Assembly: GCF_052324685.1 (NCBI RefSeq) | Contig: NC_135219.1 | Span: 25,051,032 to 25,115,031 of the forward strand | Source of the DNA: Brachyhypopomus gauderio | Taxonomy: Eukaryota > Chordata > Actinopteri > Gymnotiformes > Hypopomidae | Reading direction: 5' to 3' | DNA: 64,000 bases | Part shown: positions 35,951 to 46,745 of the stretch, in pieces | Position numbering within the stretch: the stretch's first letter is position 1 | How the letters are laid out: every line of letters starts with the position of its first letter | The notes under the pieces: generated by a model | Seen by the model: the letters and a program-made list of their open reading frames with translations, nothing else | What the model was told of the DNA's origin: nothing | Databases searched by the model: none | Position numbers and translations under genes: made by a program

Positions 35951-36734
35951 CACTCACCGGCCACTTTATTAGGTACACCTTGCTAGTACCGGGTTGGACC
36001 CCCTTTTGCCTTCAGAACTGCCTTAATCCTTCGTGGCATAGATTCAACAAGGTACTGGAAACATTCCTCAGAGGGTCTGGTCCATATTGACATGATAGCA
36101 TCACACAGTTGCTGCAGATTTGTCAGTTGCAAATCTATGATGCAAATTTCCCATTCCACCACATCCCAAAGGTGCTCTATTGGATTGAAATCTGGTGACT
36201 GTGGAGGCCATTGGAGTACAGTGAACTCATTGTCATGTTCAAGAAACCAATCTACGGTGATTTGCACTTTATGACATGGCACAGTATCCTGCTGGAAGCA
36301 GCCATCAGATGGTACACTGTGGTCATAAAGGGATGGACAGGATCAGCAACAATACTCAGGTAGGCTGTGGCGTTGACACGATACCTGATTGGCACTAATG
36401 GGCCCAAAGAGTGCCAGGAAAAAAATCTCCCACAGCATTGTACCACCAGCACCAGCCTGAACCACTGATACAAGGCAGGATGGATCCATGCTTCCATGTT
36501 GTTGATGCCAAATTCTGACCCTACCATCTGAATGTCACAGTAGAAATCAAGACACATCACACCAGGCAATGTTTTTCCAATTTTCTATTGTCCATTTTGA
36601 TGCTTGGTTTTAACTGCAGCTGATTGTCTAGGCCATGTCTACATGTCTTGAGCTGCTGCCATGTGATGGCTGATTTTGACATTTGTGTTAATGAGCATTT
36701 GGGCAGGTGTACCTAATAAAGTGGCCGGTGAGTG
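35951..36734 (-). mobile_element. Tc1/mariner element, TSD TA
   Basis: A 784-base element with inverted ends CACTCACCGGCCACTTTATT and AATAAAGTGGCCGGTGAGTG, flanked by TA at 35949-35950 and 36735-36736. It carries two overlapping broken transposase frames. Confidence 0.93.
35983..36569 (-). pseudogene. Tc1 transposase remnant
   Basis: The first part (36569-36252) reads MEAWIHPALYQWFRLVLVVQ then FFSWHSLGPLVPIRYRV. The second (36282-35983) reads TVDWFLEHDNEFTVLQWPPQ, SPDFNPIEHLWDVVE and ends VLKAKGGPTRY. The last catalytic motif SPDxNPIExLW is kept. The N-terminal DNA-binding domains are absent and a frameshift near 36270 separates the halves. Confidence 0.85.
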
Positions 36735-36736
36735 TA

Positions 36737-37789
36737 AACCATACAGTATTTTTCACTTTAGCGTTGTTCTTATCTCATTGGGAAAAGAGGGAATTTTGGT
36801 CAGACACAGTTGCATATCTTCAAGTTAGGAAATTAAACTGGTATTATATTTTTCAGTTAGTTGGGCGTAATTTTCCTTTCATGTTTAAGTCACATTGAAC
36901 AATGTAGTGTTATAGTTGAGGGCACACAAGTTTATTTAATACTGTTATTTATGACTGGAGGTCTGAGTGTGGAAGGCTCTGACTGGGAATGAGATTTCTC
37001 TGGCTATCCAGTTTGTTGCTTTCTTTATTGTTGCTTTTCTCATTGCATTCACACATTACAATCATTTAATCCCTCACTGGTTTACTTGTCCCTGTGATTT
37101 TTTTTTATACTTGAAGAGTATTAAAGTGAGGCACAAGACATATGATGTTTGGTGGACTATATTAAATATATCCCCAAGTCCCAAGCCCCGGCAGCCAATT
37201 CCACAGCCCCGGTGGCTGCAATGCCTCCTAATACCATCCCCCGGCCTGCACGTGCGGCCGAGGCTCAGGAGTGGCCTGCAAAAACACCCTCGAACACATT
37301 CTCCATTGGGCGGCCTGCTAGCAGAAGTCCGTATTTGTGGTACAACGGTTTTATAGTTATAGTTGTGGTTCTAGATCCCAGGCCAAGTAGTCACAGTCCC
37401 TTCGGTGTAGATGGTGAGCCTCAGGTAGGAGCTAGCACCAGCACGTCCTCTTGTGGAAATGGCACATCCAACCCCAGCATCAGTACATCCACCAGCAAGC
37501 CAGACCAGACCAGGTGCTTGTAGGTGCTTGTATCCAATCGTCTTGGGTGGAGGCATGCAAAAAGATAGACAACATGCCAGTGGCTCCGGCAGGCTAATCT
37601 ATAGCAGCATAACTAAAGGGAGGGGTTCAGAGGTCACCACAGTCATGAGGGCTCACTGAGACATTGCTTTCCAGTCAAGTCATTGTCACAAATAGAGTGA
37701 TGCCATGACACAGCTGGATGACAGCATCAACATCTCAGATTACCAGAAATCTCAACGTCTGGGGGCCCCCAAGCCCCTACACCTTATAA
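36737..37789. other. Intergenic sequence with unassigned ORFs
   Basis: An ORF at 37149-37523 (124 codons) is rich in Pro, Ala, Ser and Thr (SQAPAANSTAPVAAMPPNTI) and more GC-rich than its surroundings. It may be a retroelement scrap. An overlapping frame at 36967-37356 looks hydrophobic at first but has no support. Confidence 0.35.
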
Positions 37790-38137
37790 GGGGAATATTA
37801 GCTGAAGGCTTGATTAAACAGGTGAGTCTTAAGTCTAGATTTAAAGATTGGAACTGTCAGAATCTCGGATTGGAGCTGGAAGGCTATTCCATAATTGAGG
37901 AGCCTTAAAGGAGAAAGCTCTGCCTCTGGCTGTAGTCTTATAAATTTTCGGAACTCTGAAAAATCCAGCATTTCGTGAGTGCAAAAGGTGAGATGGGTTG
38001 TAGTAAGCAATGAGATCACTCAGATATTGTGGGGAAAGACCATTTAATGCCTAATAGATTAACAGAAGAATTTTAAATTCAATTTGATATTTAATCGGAA
38101 GCCAGTGTAATGCCGCGAGAGTGGGACTAATATGATC

Positions 38138-39412
38138 TGTAATGTTTGACGCATTGCAGCGCATGGAGGCAGACACAAACACTGAGGAGAGTGAGATTTA
38201 TTCAAGGGAATTCCATATTCAAGGTCATGATAACAGGCAGAGGTCATAACAGGCAGGCAGTCCGAACAAGACAGATACATGGGCATACTGACACAGAAAC
38301 TAAACAAGGCAGGGAAAGGCAGAACAGGCAGGAACAAACAGAGCAGACTCTCCAAACGACATAACAAAAGGCAAGAGGGCACAGATGAGCACAATGCAAA
38401 AGAGTACAAGATCGCTAATAGACATGAGACACAAAACAACCGATAACGACATGGGAAACACAGGTACTATAAGTAGCTCTTATAGCTACTTATAGCGCTT
38501 GAGGCGCTGAGGCAGAACAAGACACAGCTGGAACCACTGTCGACATGGGCGTGGCAGACAGAGGAAACCATAGAAACAAACAACAAACCGGGATAAACGA
38601 GCAGGGAATAACACAGACACGAGGAACAGGGAAACCGGAGTGACAGCTAGGAGAGGGGGGCATAGCCCTACGTGACAGTACCCCCTCCTCTAAGCGTGCC
38701 ACTCCGGGGCATGCAAAGGCGGACAGGGGAGCAGACTAGGACAAGACAGGGAACCACAGGGCATGGCGAGAGACAGCAGACACAGGACAGGACATCCCAG
38801 GACAGACAGGAGGGACAGGATTGGGCAAAACAGGGCATGGAGACTGGAGCATTTGCGAGACAGGAGACGTGGAGACTGGCCAGGAGCTAGACGGGGACAT
38901 GACTTCATAAACAGGACCAGGGCGAGGTATGGGAGCAGGGCTCAGCAAGACAGGACTGGAAGCAGACACGGGAGTGGGGCCAGGAAACAGGGCTGAGGCT
39001 AACACAGAGGCAAATACACTATGGACAATGGACACCGGAACAGGAACAAAGTGGGTCACAATCAGGGGAACAGACATGGGGACAGGAACCGAGATGACAC
39101 CACTGGACACAAACACGGGAACAGGCAACCACCCCCTCTGGGTCGCAGGAACAGGAACCGGCGATGATCCTTTCTGGGTCACGGGAACAGGAACTGGCGA
39201 CGACCCCCTCTGGGTCGCGGGAACAGGAGGCTGAGGTAATGAGACGTCCTTGGGGGGCGGGACCGCCGAACTGATGTCCTCAGGGGTGGAGCCGCCAAGC
39301 CGATGTCCTCGGGGGGCAGGACCGCCAATCTGACATCCTCGGGAGGTGGGACCGCCAAGCCGACGTCTTCGGGAGGCTGAGCCAGCCACTCTTAAGGGGA
39401 GTGGCCACTACT

Positions 39413-39443
<31 letters not shown>

Positions 39444-39988
39444 TCTTGCTCCCTCGCTGTGTCCATGTATGATCGGTTGTTATGTAACACTTGATGCATT
39501 GCAGAGCATGGAGGCGGACACAAACGCAGAGGAAAGCAAGATTTATTCAAGGGAATTTCATATTTGAGGTCGTGATAACAGGCAGGGGTCATAACTGGCA
39601 GGCAGTTCGAACAAGACAGATACATGTGCATACTGACACAGAAACTAAACAAGGCAGGGAAACGTGGAACAGGCAGGAACAAACAGAGCAGACTCTCCAA
39701 ACGACATAACAAAAGGCACGAGGGCACAGATGAGCACAATGCAAAAGAGTACAAGATTGCTAATAGACATGAGACACAAAACAACCGAAAACGACATGGG
39801 AAACACAGGGACTATAAGTACACAGAACTAACAAGACACAGCTGGAAACACTGACGACACAGGCATGGCAGACGGGAAACCATAGAAACAGACAAACAAG
39901 GTGGGGTCAACGAGCAGGGAACAACAGACACGAGGAACAGGGAAACCGGAGTGACAGCTAGGAGAGGGGGGCGTAGCCTTACGTGTCA
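38138..39988 (-). mobile_element. Non-autonomous LTR retrotransposon, TSD TGATC
   Basis: The LTRs are 39478-39988 (5' in element sense) and 38138-38677. Both are TG...CA bounded and similar, sharing GCATTGCAG, ATTTATTCAAGGGAATT and GGCAGGCAG blocks. TGATC flanks the whole element (38133-38137 and 39989-39993), and the LINE continues across. A polypurine tract (AGAGGAGGGGG) just before the 3' LTR on the minus strand sets the orientation. The interior is only about 0.8 kb and encodes no RT or integrase, so mobilisation would need proteins in trans. Confidence 0.92.
38736..39389 (-). CDS. Proline/valine-rich ORF inside non-autonomous LTR element
   Basis: An open frame of 217 codons fills most of the interior of the LTR element. 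It is rich in Pro, Val and Ser, with short repeats such as SSPVPVPVTQKG and SSPVPVPATQRG, preceded by GGP/GGS repeats. It has no zinc knuckle, protease or RT motif. It could be a degenerate gag, or open by chance from repeat structure. No function can be assigned. Confidence 0.3.
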   Translation of the reverse strand: MAGSASRRRRLGGPTSRGCQIGGPAPRGHRLGGSTPEDISSAVPPPKDVSLPQPPVPATQRGSSPVPVPVTQKGSSPVPVPATQRGWLPVPVFVSSGVISVPVPMSVPLIVTHFVPVPVSIVHSVFASVLASALFPGPTPVSASSPVLLSPAPIPRPGPVYEVMSPSSSWPVSTSPVSQMLQSPCPVLPNPVPPVCPGMSCPVSAVSRHALWFPVLS

Positions 39989-39989
39989 T

Positions 39990-40871
39990 GATCAAATTTT
40001 CTAGCTTTAGATAGGACTCTAGCTGCAGCATTTTGTACAAGTCTTTATGGACTGTTTAGAGCATCCAATTAGAAGATCATTACAGTAGTCAAATCTTGAT
40101 GAGACAAAAGCATGGACCAGCTTCTCTGCTAATGAAAGTAAGTGTCTCAGCTTGGCAATATTATGTAAATGGAAAAAGGCAGCCTTAGTGACTGCGTGTC
40201 AAATGAAAGATCCGAATCAAAAGTGACACCTAAGCTTTTTGCGATTATTGAAATACCATCTAGGGCAGAGGTCACTAACAGGCGGAACGCAGTCCTGTCC
40301 GGACCCAATCTCATTCCTGATTAACTTTGCAAATTTCTATTTCCGTGGTCCGCAACCAACGGACCTCGGTCCGGATACGAACCCAAATGCCATCCCATCC
40401 GGACCCAGAATTTAATTTTGACGGGCATTTATTTCAGGGCTATTGAAAAAACACTCCGTCACGAGTGTTCACACACGCCCCTGACTATCATCTGCATAGT
40501 AATGAAAGCTAATACCATGCCTATGAATGATAGTGCCCAGCATATATCATGGAAATATGGAGCCCATATTTTACCTTAGAACGGTCTGAGCATTCATTAT
40601 TTACTAGAACAAATTAGTAATTAGTAGTTAACTAGAACAAAATCTGTCAGGTAGGACCTGAACCATGAGTGTGCTTGACCTCTTATACCAATGAGTGTCT
40701 CCAGCCTATTAAGTAGAATATTATGATCAATGGTGTCAAAAGCAGCACTGAGGTCTAGCAGTATGAGAAAAGAAATGTGTCATTTATCAGAGGATATTAA
40801 GAGATTGTTCAGTACTTTAGTAAATGCTGTTTCTGTGCTGTGATGGGGTCTAAATCCAGACTGAAATAACT
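39990..40871 (-). pseudogene. LINE RT, C-terminal decayed part
   Basis: The LINE continues from the RT frame at 41450-40872, with stops and the hAT-like scrap at 40267-40480. Conserved nucleotide blocks match the copies at 20415 and 24720. Confidence 0.6.
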
Positions 40872-41450
40872 CTAAGACATGTTCTGTCTGTAAGAAGAAG
40901 AGAGTTGTGAAGAAACTACTTTCTCTAAAATTTTGGATATGAATGACAGATTAGAAATTGGCCTATAGTTGGACAGTTCCCGGGGGTTAAGACCAGGTTT
41001 TTTTGAACTGGGAATGTAGCCCAGGCTCAGAGAATAATTAATTATAGTAAGTAAAGGTTCTACATTGCTATGCAGTAATTCTTTAAGTAGATGTGTTGGT
41101 ACGGCATCTAGTATGCATGTGGATGGGTTTGCAGATTCCACCAATGAAATAAGCTCCTCACGAACAATTGGGGAGAAGGACTCTAACAGGGCATCAGAGC
41201 TGACCAGACAGCTGTCAAGGTGCATTGGCATGTTGACAGGCTCTGAGATAGCACTACTAAATTTTTCCCTAATTTTATCAATCTCATTAAAGAATTTCAT
41301 AAAATTGTTACTGCTACAGGCTAGTGGGATTAGTGAATTGAAATGTGTCACAGGAGGAGTCAACCGCTCTCTCATGTGAGAGGCTCTTGCTATCTTGCTC
41401 TTTCTCTTCCTCTTGGTCGCTGCTCTACTTATTTTTCTTCTTCCTTGCAT
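40872..41450 (-). pseudogene. LINE reverse transcriptase, N-terminal RT part
   Basis: An open frame of 192 codons with the RT finger region: [20 protein letters not shown] then [10 protein letters not shown], preceded by SCILDAVPTHLLKEL-like sequence. This is diagnostic of L2/CR1-clade RT. The frame ends before the catalytic YADD block. Confidence 0.85.
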
Positions 41451-41681
41451 AGTGAGGCAACCTGCATTGGTTGGTATTTTTGTTAGGTATTATTCTTGTT
41501 ACTTTAATCTATTATGGTTATGTTATTGTTTTATATTTTGTTGGATATTGAATAAATCTGGTTAATTGTGTAGCTACGATCTTCCTTGAGTACAACTATA
41601 CTGGGCCAAATGAGCTCATTATTAATATCAGGTAAAGGTAAATCAATACTAACACCAATCCCCTCAAAATTATCCCATCTG

Positions 41682-42039
41682 TGTCACGGTGGTTTGGCCA
41701 CCAGAGGGCGTGTGTACCCACACGCCCTTGCACTAAGCCACTACCCCGGTCACAATCACCAGACTACTGACACCTGTTCTTTGTTATTGTGCACTCTTTA
41801 TTTTCCCACAGGTCATGCAGTCCAGTGCTGCACATTTCCAGAGGACAACACGCCTTCTACACGATCTGCACTTACAGAGAAGAGGACTTAGTCAATCTTT
41901 CTATTTTTGTCCTGTGCTCTTCGTGAGCATTTGCGCTTTGCTTTGCTGTTTTCTTGTGCTCGTTTCTACTTGTGTTCATGGAGAATAAACATCCTGACAC
42001 ACAACCATTGCCTCCGGCCGCTTCTATACCTCCATCACA
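41682..42039 (+). mobile_element. Solo LTR, TSD ATCTG
   Basis: A 358-base unit starting TGTCACGGTGGTTTGGCCAC and ending CCTCCATCACA, flanked by ATCTG at 41677-41681 and 42040-42044. AATAAA near 41985 is a possible LTR polyadenylation signal. Confidence 0.92.
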
Positions 42040-42475
42040 ATCTGCTGCACATGTTTATGATAAACCTCTGATAAAGCAGGCTAGTTGTTTATTGCAAGAA
42101 ACTTAATAAAGTTGGTTAGGTATATTTGATAAGTGAGATCTTTGAGATTCTTACTATAATTTGGAGTCGGATATTTTATTACGTTTTATTCACGTCAATC
42201 CTTCACCTATTTCCTTCCTTGGTTGAAGGCAAGCAGGTAGGTTAGTTAAATCTCATAACTTGGTTAAATATCATAACTTGGTTAAATATCATAACTAAAA
42301 CCCCTACATTGTTCTCCCTTTCATTTGTTGTTTCATTAGTTGTTAAATACTTGTTGTTTATTAAATGTGTAGTGATATCTATTTGTATTTTATAAACTGT
42401 TGATAAATGGTGCACCTCCCAAAATATAGGAACGTTTTTATTATGAGCTTTTACTGCCCTGCTGTTTTCCTGTGC

Positions 42476-42855
42476 CAGATGGGTTTTGGGCACACTAATA
42501 CTCACTGAACTTAGAGCAGATGGGTTTTGGGCACACTAATACTCACTGAACTTAGAGCAGATGGGTTTTGGGCACACTAATACTCACTGAACCTAGATCA
42601 GATGGGTTTTGGGCACACTAATACTCACTGAATGTAGGACAGATGGGTTTTAGGCACACTAATACTCACTGAATCTAGAACAGATGGGTTTTAGGCACAC
42701 ATACTCACTGAACCTAGATCAGATGGGTTTTGGGCACACTAATACTGAACCTAGATCAGATGGGTTTTGGGCACACTAATACTCACTGAATCTAGAACAG
42801 ATGGGTTTTAGGCACACATACTCACTGAACCTAGATCAGATGGGTTTTGGGCACA
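42476..42855. repeat. 41-bp minisatellite, about 9-10 units
   Basis: The unit starts CAGATGGGTTTTGGGCACAC, continues TAATACTCACTGAAC, and recurs about every 41 bases with a few shortened units. Variants alternate TTTTGGG and TTTTAGG. There is no coding sense and no spacer/repeat structure of the CRISPR kind. Confidence 0.93.
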
Positions 42856-43371
42856 GAATAGCAAGTGAGGATGCTATTAAAAGGGCATATTGCTTGCACT
42901 GCTGATGAAGGACCTCTTTCAGAAACTTCCTGTTTATGTGGTAACTTTGTGTATTTCACTAAAATGTTTAATATTTAAATATATATATTGAGATATAAAA
43001 ATTGTAGTGAAGTAGGCTACTCCAAGTTTCCAGAGAAACTGAATGTTTTGGACAGAGGTCCTTCATCAGTTGTGCAAGCAAAATGCTTCAGAATCAATGC
43101 GAGGACGAACCATTTATTTCCACGGGCTTCTGAAATTCCAAGAGTGTATATGATGTATATATGGTTTCAGTGGTACCCTTGTTTCTTAATGTAGTCTTGG
43201 ATATTTTTTGTACACCTCCACAGATTTTATAGTTCATAAGGCCATTACCCACACTTTCTGGCTGAAATGAAAGAAACTATTGTGACACACGGTGCAGGCA
43301 CAGAATCCTTACGGTCACTCACGAACGTCACGTTTATTGTACAAATATAGAGCGAATAACGCACACGCAAC

Positions 43372-43998
43372 AATACATTTACGGCATTTAGCAGACGCTC
43401 TTATCCAGAGCGACTTACAAAGTGCTTTGCATCTGATCACAGAATTCATCCTAGGAAATAGTACAGATAGGCCAGAATTCAATATACCATTGAGTCAGAC
43501 TACTACTAAACTACAGGAGTCAATGTCATTACCTAGTGTTTTGCAAGTTAGACATTTGCCAAGAAGCACAAATAACCATAGACAGACATACAATTTAAGA
43601 ACAACGGCAAGTGTTATCAGCTGAGTTAGAGCTCTGGTAAGAACTCAACAAACAGGTGGGTCTTCAATCTACGCTTTAAGATAGCAATAGACTCTGCAGT
43701 CCTAGCTGCTAATGGAAGATCGTTCCACCATCTTGGAGCCAGGACGGAGAATAGTCTGGAGCTTTGTCAGCATCAGTGTGTGAGACTGAGGGGGCAGTCG
43801 TGGCCTGGCGGTTAGGGAACTGGTCTTGTGACTGGAGGGTCGTGGGTTCGATTCCCAGACCTGAGGCCATGACTGAGGTGCCCCTGAGCAAGGCCCTTAA
43901 CCCTCAATTGTTCACTTGTATAAAAAAAAAATGAGATAAAAATATAAGTCGCTCTGGATAAGGGTGTCTGCCAAATGCCATAAAATGTAAATGTAAAT
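43372..43998. mobile_element. LINE-tail and SINE insert within the 3' LTR
   Basis: The left part (to about 43785) is an inverted L2-type tail beginning GGCATTTAGCAGACGCTCTT. The right part is a tRNA-derived SINE with a similar tail in plus orientation. Comparison with the clean LTR at 46077 shows that the block is inserted. Confidence 0.8.
43791..43998 (+). mobile_element. tRNA-derived SINE with L2-type tail
   Basis: The tRNA-like head contains A-box TGGCCTGGCGGTTAGGG and B-box GGTTCGATTCC for RNA polymerase III. After the body comes the tail AAGTCGCTCTGGATAAGGGT then GTCTGCCAAATGCC, ending in ATGTAAATG repeats. This fits fish V-SINE-type elements mobilised by L2 LINEs. Confidence 0.88.
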
Positions 43999-45452
43999 GA
44001 GACTCAGACAAAGACGTGCACGGGACACTTCGAGAATGCACATTAAATAGACAAACCACAGAAGCTTAGAGTGATAACGAGACGAGCCACAGGTGAGACA
44101 GAAGAACAGGTTCAGACACAACAACCACACCCACGGAGATACACAGACGCAGACATCTAGACGTAGACAACATAAACACACGCCCAAAGGGGAGGGGTCA
44201 GGGGCTGTACCGTGACAGAGCCCCTCACCAAGGGCACTACCCGTGCCGGGGTGCCAACAGAACTGAATCCCCGAACCCACACCGATGGGCGGATCCGGAG
44301 CCCTCAGTCCTGCGTCTGGGAGATGACCGCCTTCATTGGAGAGCCCTCCAACACCCTAGAACACCCTCCCTGTGAAGACAGGGAGACATAGACATAAAGA
44401 CACATTCACAAAAACACAAATAGGAACTGTGTTAGAAATTCTGAAACCCAAGTGAGCACAATGAAAGTCAGAAGCAGTTGGGTTAGATAATAAAGTACAA
44501 TGATTTATTTCAACAAAGCATGGATTAACCCCTGAGATCTCCGTTACAAACACGCCAGGTATCTGTCACAGAGAGAGCTAATTCCCCCTTCCGAGCTCTC
44601 ATCTTTTATATGTTTAATCATCAATACACACGGTGTCCACGAGGTGATCAACCAAATGTGATTGGACAATACATGAAATAATTAACACTGATTTGACAGA
44701 TGCATATGACGCATGTCCCCTCCACGCTCAGCATCCTCGTGATGTCCCGGCAGACTGAGTGTCGCCGTAGTCCCTTCCAAGTAGAGATTAGGCGTCTCCA
44801 GCGAGGTCAGTTTAGGAACACCAGAGGAACATCAGATTAGGCCTCAGCTGAGGCCAGAGAACACACACATACACATCTGAGGCCTACTGAAGTCACGAGA
44901 ATGGCTTCAGTGCCATGATCAACACACGTATATGTAAAAGATCTCTAACACCTATCTCTAATGTGTTAAATGTATACTAAGAATGCCTGACATAAATGGA
45001 AATCACCAAATTTCCACCACAGAACACTGATGGACAGTGGTACGAAAGGTAAAAGGGGATTTGGGAGAAAGAAACACAGGGACAGACACAAACAGGCACA
45101 CACACAAATGGAGCCAGGCTTCGTGCCTGTAGGAGAGCAGGCTTCGGAGCTGCAGGCGCTGCCGTAGGCGGTCCTCCTTCTGCCCTTGCCGCAAACCCTC
45201 TGCTGGGTGCAGCGCGGCTGGCGGACGCCCTTGCAGCCCTCTCAGTGGTCATGCGACCAGTCTCTCTGGCAGCCCCCGAGGGGCGCGCTGCCAACACTCA
45301 TTCTCTCCTCTTCGAGGACCCCACCAAGGAACTTCACCTCCTCCGGGTGATCACTTCCCTGATCTGGCCTCCTGAGCGGTGCTCTCTACCTCCATGTCTT
45401 CCTCGCCGCCTGAGCGCCAGATCCTCGGTTCTATCGAGGACTTGCCCCGGGA

Positions 45453-46185
45453 TTAGTCCATGGTGCTCCTCTTGGAGGGATAGGGAGAGACTTTCTCCAT
45501 CTGACCTCTCTTCCCCCTCACGGTTTCACCGGAGTACTCCGAGGGGGGTGGGCTCAAGTCCTCCTCCTCCGAGCACGGCTCACAATTCTCTGCCTCCGTG
45601 TACGGCTCTCTGTCCGAGTGCTTGGACGGAGGAGGGCGTTCTTCTTCCTCGTCCTCACCATAATACTCGTTGGGGGCCGAGTACACAGACGGAGGAGGGC
45701 TTCCTTCTTCTTCATCTAATACTCGGTGGGGGCCGAGTACACAGACGGAGGGGAGCTCTCCTCCTCTTTGGAGTCTTCCTCTGACTCCTCTCCCTCACTC
45801 TCGGGAGTCTTTTCCGCTGAGCAGAGCTCTAGGGAGCCTACCCTCAGAGGCGAGAGGTCTCTAGTGGGAGAGCGGTGTCTCTCCTTCCACAGCCTCGCCG
45901 CGGCTTCGCGGAAGTAGCAGCAGGTGCGCGCACAATGGGTCCTGCTGCATCTCCTCGATGGTCACTGGGGCATCGCGGTGCTGTGCAGGAGAAGAGGCAT
46001 GGTGGTGGCTGCTGGGCCTCTTCCCCTTCTTGGCATGGGTCGTGTATACTGGCATTTTTTGGTCGGATCGTCTTTCTGTGATGCGCGATGCAAGGCGAAG
46101 GACAAGGCACAGAATCCTTATGGTCACTCACGAACGTCACATTTATTGTACAAATATAGCGCAAATAGCGCACACAACAATACAC
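45453..46185 (-). CDS. Charged ORFs inside LTR element, function unknown
   Basis: Two neighbouring frames. The first, starting near 46045, reads MPVYTTHAKKGKRPSSHHHA then DAPVTIEEMQQDPLCAHLLL. The second (45686-45453) is strongly acidic and repetitive (EYYGEDEEEERPPPSKHSD, CEPCSEEEDLSPPPSEYSGE). The position just after the 5' LTR is where gag would sit. No zinc knuckle, protease or RT motif is present. Frameshifts may separate parts of one original ORF. Confidence 0.35.
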
Positions 46186-46620
46186 ACATCAACGTGTGAG
46201 GCTCAGACAAAGACGAGCATGGGACACTGCACGAACGCACATTAAATAGACAAACCACATAAACCCCGAGTGATAACGAGACGAGCCACAGGTGAGACCG
46301 ATGAACATGTTCAGACACAACCACACCCACAAAGATCCACAGATGCAGACAACTAGACGTAGACAACATAAACACACGCCCAAAGGGGAGGGGTCAGGGG
46401 CTGTACCGTGACAACTATAAAATCATAATCATGTTTTTTTTTCTACATATTGTAAGGAAAATTAACTCAGCCTGAAAGTAGATATATTGATATATGCAGA
46501 TATATTTCTTCTGTAAATCCAATGTCTGGCTAAACCTGAAGAACATTTAATGTTTGCCTGAATTTGTTGCTAACTGAAATGAAAAAAGTACAACAGCACT
46601 CTCTCAGTTTTGTTCTTTAA

Positions 46621-46745
46621 AATGTATGGGAGGTGTTTCCAGTATGCAGTGGGGTTGGTTATCTTGACTGTGAGGTAGACATCTAGCACTATCCAGTGAG
46701 GTTGATATCTTGACTGTGGGGGAGTTTAGCACTATGCAGTGGGGT
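46621..46745 (-). repeat. Triplicated C-terminal/stop segment in copy B 3' UTR
   Basis: After the stop, the segment ending the coding exon recurs twice in diverged form (around 46720-46695 and 46690-46650): GTCAAGATATCAACCTCACT, then GTCAAGATAACCAACCCCAC. Copies A and C have one extra unit. Confidence 0.75.

Larger units (their letters stand above)
37790..41680 (-). mobile_element. L2/CR1-like LINE copy, interrupted
   Basis: LINE sequence at 37790-38137 resumes at 39989 after an LTR element, and is interrupted again by a hAT-like scrap near 40267-40480 (CAGAGGTCACTAACAGGCGG). RT coding on the minus strand is clear at 41450-40872. The right limit near 41680 is approximate. Confidence 0.75.
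43281..46413 (-). mobile_element. LTR retrotransposon (non-autonomous), TSD ACTAT
   Basis: The 5' LTR in element sense is 46077-46413 (337 bases, TGTCACGGTACAGCCCCTGA to CATCACA). The 3' LTR is 43281-44216, enlarged by nested LINE/SINE DNA. ACTAT flanks both ends (43276-43280 and 46414-46418). The 1.86-kb interior has no RT or integrase but shows acidic, charged ORFs. A solo LTR of the same family and length lies at 63574-63910. Another LTR-like block (44430-44950, TGTTAGAAATT to TCTCTAACA) may be nested inside. Confidence 0.9.

Noticed and set aside
36967-37356. Membrane-protein-like ORF
   Set aside because: Hydrophobic start but no homology, and it changes character midway where the base composition changes.
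42476-42855. CRISPR-like array
   Set aside because: Contiguous minisatellite without unique spacers, in a eukaryotic genome.
44430-44950. Independent solo LTR (TGTTAG...CTAACA)
   Set aside because: The ends look right but no matching 5-base target duplication was found. Mentioned only within the larger element.
45245-45784. 179-codon plus-strand ORF
   Set aside because: Antisense to the acidic frame of the LTR element; no motif.
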